A DNA stretch of 24,014 bases, taken from Prevotella sp. UBA2756 (GTDB lineage: Bacteria; Bacteroidota; Bacteroidia; Bacteroidales; Bacteroidaceae). Location of the stretch: contig DEJE01000050.1 of assembly GCA_002353205.1 (NCBI GenBank), forward strand, positions 1 through 24,014, given 5' to 3'. This document shows positions 23,463 to 24,014 of this stretch, piece after piece. How positions within the stretch are numbered: the stretch's first letter is position 1; each line of letters begins with the position of its first letter. Made by a program: the position numbers and the translations under genes. The notes below the pieces were generated by a model, which was not told the origin of the DNA, ran no database searches, and saw nothing but the letters and a program-made list of their open reading frames with translations.

Positions 23463-23852
23463 GCGCTGGCTCACCGACAAAGTCTCCGACATTTGCTTGC
23501 CGGTGATTGTCGGAGACTCTTTGATAAGATTAAGCATTTTCTGCTGACGCTCAGTGAGTTTCGTCTCCGACACGTCTCATTCATGGTCTCCGACATTTTG
23601 TGTGTCGGAGGAGGCGAAGATAACGGTCTGGAATTGGGTCGGAGTAGATTTGAACACAGGCTTAAGTTCGTCTTTATAACCTTCCAAAGCTTTGGTCTCA
23701 TTACAAATGCGTGTGAGTCCACTGCCTCGTTTCTCCATATAGTCAAGTTGAGCCATTACGTTTGCAAAAATGGGATTGCGCCTTTCTGAAGAAACGTCTG
23801 CGATGTCTAAATCTTGAATCAGCAAACCATTATACCTTGCAAAGGTACTCAT
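23463..23852 (-). pseudogene. Degenerate ATP-binding / HTH protein fragment (AlbA_2 - RecG-C-like family)
   Basis: The minus frame from 23852 holds DVSSERRNPIFANVMAQLDY and MEKRGSGLTRI, the C-terminal ATP-binding-like region of the large Bacteroidetes family with an AlbA_2 domain at its N-terminus and a winged helix at its end. The N-terminal domain is absent. An in-frame TGA at 23577-23579 interrupts a VGD-type linker, and after it the same frame continues DVSETKLTERQQKMLNLIKE and TITGKQMSETLSVSQRT, the start of the helix-turn-helix. It is then cut off where the surface-protein tail begins. With both ends missing and a nonsense codon it is very likely inactive. The GTCTCCGACA repeats here are the codons of the VGD/VSE linker. 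Confidence 0.75.
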
Positions 23853-23962
23853 TTTTATCGAAAGTAAGGAATTTGTTTACCGTATCACGCGTAGTTTAAG
23901 CAAATTTTGTCTAAAACAAGGCTGTGATATAACAAAAAGAAACGATTTCTTGGAAAATTCAT

Positions 23963-23970
23963 TACCTTTG
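23963..23970 (+). promoter_or_regulatory. -7 promoter box for the gene leaving the right edge
   Basis: TACCTTTG matches TAnnTTTG, 12 bp before an ATG at 23983. Between 23853 and 23962 I see only AT-rich intergenic sequence. Confidence 0.55.
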
Positions 23971-23982
23971 CCAACAAATTCG

Positions 23983-24014
23983 ATGACGATGGAACAGAAA
24001 TTCAACAATAATCG
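23983..24014 (+). CDS. Start of an unidentified gene (3' truncated by window edge)
   Basis: An ATG at 23983 follows a good -7 box and opens MTMEQKFNNN before the window ends; a second ATG at 23989 is equally possible. Ten residues are too few to name a family. The closeness of box and ATG implies a very short leader. Confidence 0.4.
   Translation, partial: MTMEQKFNNN

Noticed and set aside
23478..23600. GTCTCCGACA direct and inverted repeats as a regulatory or attachment site
   Set aside because: They are explained by repeated VGD/VSE codons in the linker of the ATP-binding family.
23427..23789. 120-codon plus-strand frame at the right end
   Set aside because: It is opposite the ATP-binding/HTH remnant, whose minus-strand motifs explain the sequence.

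Overview
The window looks like a chromosomal segment of a Bacteroidales bacterium, probably a Prevotella-type genome. The evidence is several TAnnTTTG (-7) promoter boxes, a BspA/T9SS-style C-terminal tail, a DUF2723 membrane protein, a DUF4827 lipoprotein next to glmM, and a lipoprotein TamL paired with TamB. Genus level is inference; no rRNA or tRNA was seen.

Layout. Positions 1-297 hold the 3' end of a secreted leucine-rich-repeat-type protein, closed by a strong intrinsic terminator and followed by a gene-free stretch with a 22-bp-periodic repeat array. A rightward block follows: DUF2723 (GT117-like) membrane protein, NodB-type polysaccharide deacetylase, and queG. A leftward GH20 hexosaminidase meets queG tail to tail and is divergent from a small DUF4112 membrane protein. 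From 8.0 to 12.4 kb a leftward operon reads DUF4827 lipoprotein, glmM, SGNH hydrolase, MBOAT acyltransferase, joining amino-sugar phosphate supply to probable glycan O-acetylation. Next come, all leftward, nrnA, a sugar-phosphate nucleotidyltransferase with a structured leader, tamL, the very long tamB, and nadE, the last with the only complete TTTG-N20-TAnnTTTG promoter seen here.

The right end (22.8-24.0 kb) is a repeat and pseudogene zone. It holds REP-like GC hairpins spaced by ATCATTT-type sequence, a second, inverted copy of the left-hand 22-bp array and secreted-protein tail, a truncated and nonsense-mutated ATP-binding/HTH gene joined to that orphan tail, and the first codons of a gene that leaves the window.

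Most genes are core envelope, cofactor and RNA-turnover functions. The unusual content is in the non-coding and repeat DNA. A roughly 22-kb housekeeping block is flanked by inverted copies of a cassette made of a protein C-terminal tail, a 22-bp array and a REP-like hairpin. Heptanucleotide repeats are inserted in frame in the DUF2723 gene. A terminator-like hairpin lies inside the start of queG. Two strongly folding elements bracket the nucleotidyltransferase gene. No defence system, prophage, IS element or CRISPR array was found.
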